The notes beneath the pieces are model-generated. The model was not told the origin of the DNA and did not search any database. It was given only the letters and a program-made list of their open reading frames with translations. From CAVRIA01 sp963721115 (lineage in GTDB: Bacteria; Desulfobacterota; Binatia; HRBIN30; CADEER01), in assembly GCA_963721115.1 (NCBI GenBank), contig CAVRIA010000006.1, forward strand, positions 992,001 to 1,056,000: 64,000 nucleotides of DNA, read 5' to 3'. Both the position numbers and the translations under genes were made by a program. Position 1 is the first letter of the stretch. Every line of letters starts with the position of its first letter. Shown piece after piece: positions 62,357 to 64,000 of this stretch.

Positions 62357-62950
62357 ATGGCGCGACGACGGTCGCTGTTCCCGCGGCGGCGGAGGGTATC
62401 GCTGTTCCCGCGCCGGCGAAGAAGATCGGCCGGATCGGAGACGACGCTGATCGCCGTCCTGCTGGTGCTCGGTGCGGTGGTCTGGGCGATCGAGAACCTG
62501 TGGCCCGTTCTGCTGGTGGCGGGAATCGCCTGGGTGGGCTGGCAGGTGGCGGTGCAGGTGGAGCGGCAGAAGAGGCTGAAGGCGCTGCGGCTGGCGGACG
62601 TCGACTCGATGTCCGGCCCGCAGTTCGAGTCCTCTCTGGTGCCGTTGTTCCGCCACCAGGGTTACGAAGTGCGGCACACCGGCCGCGCGGGCGACCAGGG
62701 CTGCGACCTGCTGCTCGAGAAGGACGGGCACCGCATCGCCTGCCAGGCGAAGCGGTATCACCACCGGGTGACGAACGACGCCGTCGCCGAGGCGGTGGCG
62801 GCGAAGGCGTTCTACGGCTGCGACGACGCGATGGTGGTGACCACCTCGCGCTTCACGCGCAGCGCGCGCAAGCTCGCGCAGGTGAACGGCTGCGATCTGA
62901 TCAACCGCGACGATCTCGCCGACATGATCCGCAGCTTCTCGGGGGGCTGA
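62357..62950 (+). CDS. Membrane-anchored Mrr-type restriction endonuclease-like protein
   Basis: 197 residues from ATG 62357. An Arg-rich start (FPRRRRVSLFPRRRRRS) precedes two close membrane helices (TLIAVLLVLGAVVWAIENLW, PVLLVAGIAWVGWQVAVQVE). The soluble part is an Mrr catalytic domain: MSGPQFESSLVPLFRHQGYE, then GDQGCDLLLEKDGHRIACQA with the D-QxK nuclease triad, KRYHHRVTNDAVAEAVAAKA. No specificity partner is present. Possibly a membrane-tethered DNase acting on incoming DNA. Confidence 0.85.
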   Translation: MARRRSLFPRRRRVSLFPRRRRRSAGSETTLIAVLLVLGAVVWAIENLWPVLLVAGIAWVGWQVAVQVERQKRLKALRLADVDSMSGPQFESSLVPLFRHQGYEVRHTGRAGDQGCDLLLEKDGHRIACQAKRYHHRVTNDAVAEAVAAKAFYGCDDAMVVTTSRFTRSARKLAQVNGCDLINRDDLADMIRSFSGG

Positions 62951-63001
62951 GGGGGGAACGGGGAAACGAGCTTTGGCCAAGAACTCGAAGGACCGCCCAC
63001 T

Positions 63002-63080
63002 CGTCATACCCGCGAAAGCGGGAATCCAGTGCGGGGACCACCGCCGCCCCACCTGGATACCCGCTTTCGCGGGTATGACG
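63002..63080. repeat. Long inverted repeat (CGTCATACCCGCGAAAGCGGG type)
   Basis: 28-base arms at 63002-63029 and 63053-63080 with one mismatch, each itself containing the small palindrome CCCGCGAAAGCGGG. It is a dispersed MITE/REP-like unit common in proteobacterial intergenic DNA. Confidence 0.85.
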
Positions 63081-63156
63081 GCGCGAGTTTCCCCACCCGC
63101 CAGGGACTTTTGGGCGAAGCCGGGGAAACGAGGAAAGGAGCTCGTCCGGCCGACTT

Positions 63157-63244
63157 CCCCCTTTTGAAAAAGGGGGATTGAGGGGGATTTGTTCGAACGA
63201 ATCCGTTTCAAAAATCCCCCCTGACCCCCCTTTTTCAAAAGGGG
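63157..63244. repeat. Inverted repeat of the CCCCCTTTTGAAAAAGGGGG type
   Basis: Arms of about 34 bases (63157-63190 and 63211-63244) with a few mismatches around GTTCGAACGAATCCG. A second, unrelated dispersed repeat family, next to the transposase element. Confidence 0.8.
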
Positions 63245-63347
63245 AAACCTCGGACTCAGTCTGATCTGATTTTCTACGGGCACGCGACGTTCGCTGGCGC
63301 TTCCCTGCTACCTTGGCCTTCCGCCGCTTCCGTGCCGGCGCCTTCTT

Positions 63348-63572
63348 CTGGAAGGGGGTCGTAGGAACGAAGCGGACGAAGGTGGCGAGGATGGCCAGTG
63401 ATACTTGACGCGTAGGCTTCCAGGCTGCATCGTGAGGTGGTGCCTCGGCAGCCGCGCCTCGATTACCCGGGTGCTCTCCACCACGTGATGGCTCGTGGAG
63501 TTGCCCGTGGCGACATCTTTGTGGACGACGAGGATCGAGAAGCATTTGTCTCGCGCCTCGCATCGAACGTCG
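63348..63572 (+). mobile_element. Right arm of the inverted transposase-element pair
   Basis: Leader and first codons of the transposase gene at 63440, about 97% identical and inverted relative to 58708-58931. The shared segment starts about 90 bases before the gene, so the element includes its own leader. Confidence 0.8.
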
Positions 63573-64000
63573 ACTGTGGCGAGCTGACGCTGTACGCGTG
63601 GGCCCTGATGCCGAACCACCTTCATCTCCTCACCGGCTCGCCGGCGGGCTGTTTGTCGGCCGCGATGCGACGGCTGTTGAGCAGCTATGCCGGCTATTTC
63701 AACCGTCGCCACCACCGAGTCGGCCACCTGTTCCAAAATCGCTTCAAGTCGCTGCTCGTCGATGCCGACGAGTACTTCTTGGAGCTGGTCCGTTACGTGC
63801 ATCTGAATCCCGTCCGCGCTGGGATGGTCGCGACTCTGGACGCGCTCGAGGACTACCGCTGGACAGGGCACCCGGCGCTTCTCGGAGGGGCAGCTCCGTC
63901 CTGGCAAGCGGTGGAACCGGTGCTTGCCTTGTATGGCTCACGCGTCGGGCAGGCGCGTGCCGCGTATCGATCGTTTCTGGCCGAGGGGCTGGGTCTGCCG
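63440..64000 (+). CDS. Y1-family (IS200/RAYT-like) transposase, runs off the window
   Basis: GTG 63440 behind GAGGTG; 187 codons without a stop to the window end. Starts PRQPRLDYPGALHHVMARGV, then the HUH motif WALMPNHLHLLTGS, the loop YAGYFNRRHHRVGHLFQNRF and the catalytic Tyr in ELVRYVHLNPVRAGMV. All Y1 transposase landmarks are intact, unlike the left copy. REP-associated enzymes of this class mobilise small palindromes by single-strand transfer. Confidence 0.9.
   Translation, partial: MPRQPRLDYPGALHHVMARGVARGDIFVDDEDREAFVSRLASNVDCGELTLYAWALMPNHLHLLTGSPAGCLSAAMRRLLSSYAGYFNRRHHRVGHLFQNRFKSLLVDADEYFLELVRYVHLNPVRAGMVATLDALEDYRWTGHPALLGGAAPSWQAVEPVLALYGSRVGQARAAYRSFLAEGLGLP

Noticed and set aside
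1..64000. tRNA, rRNA, riboswitch or prophage
   Set aside because: No T-loop-like GGTTCGAATCC sequence, rRNA stretch, known riboswitch motif or phage structural gene was recognised.

Overview
The window is GC-rich, gene-dense chromosomal DNA from an uncultured bacterium of deltaproteobacterial grade. The gene set (luciferase-like flavin oxidoreductases, SCP2 proteins, an acyl-CoA dehydrogenase-type phosphotransferase, a GMC oxidoreductase with a gluconate-dehydrogenase-type small subunit, giant cyclase/AAA/TPR proteins, a Thr-Pro-rich repeat protein) resembles Candidatus Binatota or a neighbouring lineage. That placement is inference; there is no rRNA marker and no tRNA gene was seen.

Layout. 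(1) 1-10.1 kb is a stress/dormancy island: four CBS-domain proteins, three universal stress proteins (one tandem), a triheme cytochrome c, a group-2-like sigma-70 factor, a ribosome-hibernation factor fused to a cold-shock domain, a YbaK-type deacylase and a kinase-fold/P-loop protein. The content parallels the mycobacterial DosR regulon. (2) 10.4-25.9 kb is mostly housekeeping and lipid-related genes (phosphotransferase, esterase, isochorismatase-like hydrolase, pyrE, M16 and M19 peptidases, LolC/E permease, SCP2 protein, dehydrogenases), with a coupled pair of Cys-rich surface proteins at 21.0-22.9 kb. (3) 26-34.7 kb is an oxidoreductase cluster: methyltransferase, HAD hydrolase, DsbA-fold isomerase, luciferase-like oxidoreductase, GMC oxidoreductase with small subunit, Zn alcohol dehydrogenase, ABM protein, AttH/CrtC-like protein. 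(4) 34.9-47.2 kb is a cyclic-nucleotide block: two class III cyclase/AAA/TPR proteins, one carrying three tandem copies of a two-NTF2 module, beside a cytochrome P450 fused to a cyclic-nucleotide-binding domain. REP-like palindromes and a truncated REP-associated transposase are embedded here. (5) 47.6-58.7 kb holds a sulfatase-superfamily/TPR protein, a TetR-MMPL pair, a probable selenoprotein read through an in-frame TGA, a methyltransferase, a graveyard of gene fragments and a lipase/acyl-CoA synthetase whose second half is densely frameshifted. (6) 58.7-64 kb lies between two inverted copies of a Y1-transposase element and carries a gingipain-like protease, a retropepsin-like protein and a membrane-anchored Mrr nuclease.

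The main candidates for new biology are the selenoprotein with its hairpin immediately after TGA, the P450-cyclic-nucleotide sensor beside two cyclases, and palindromic repeats inserted in frame at the linkers of a triplicated NTF2-pair module. Many genes carry single-base frameshifts between well-conserved halves, with dense clusters at 43.6-44.5 and 57.4-58.7 kb. I read most of these as consensus or assembly errors, so broken genes should be checked against reads before being called pseudogenes.
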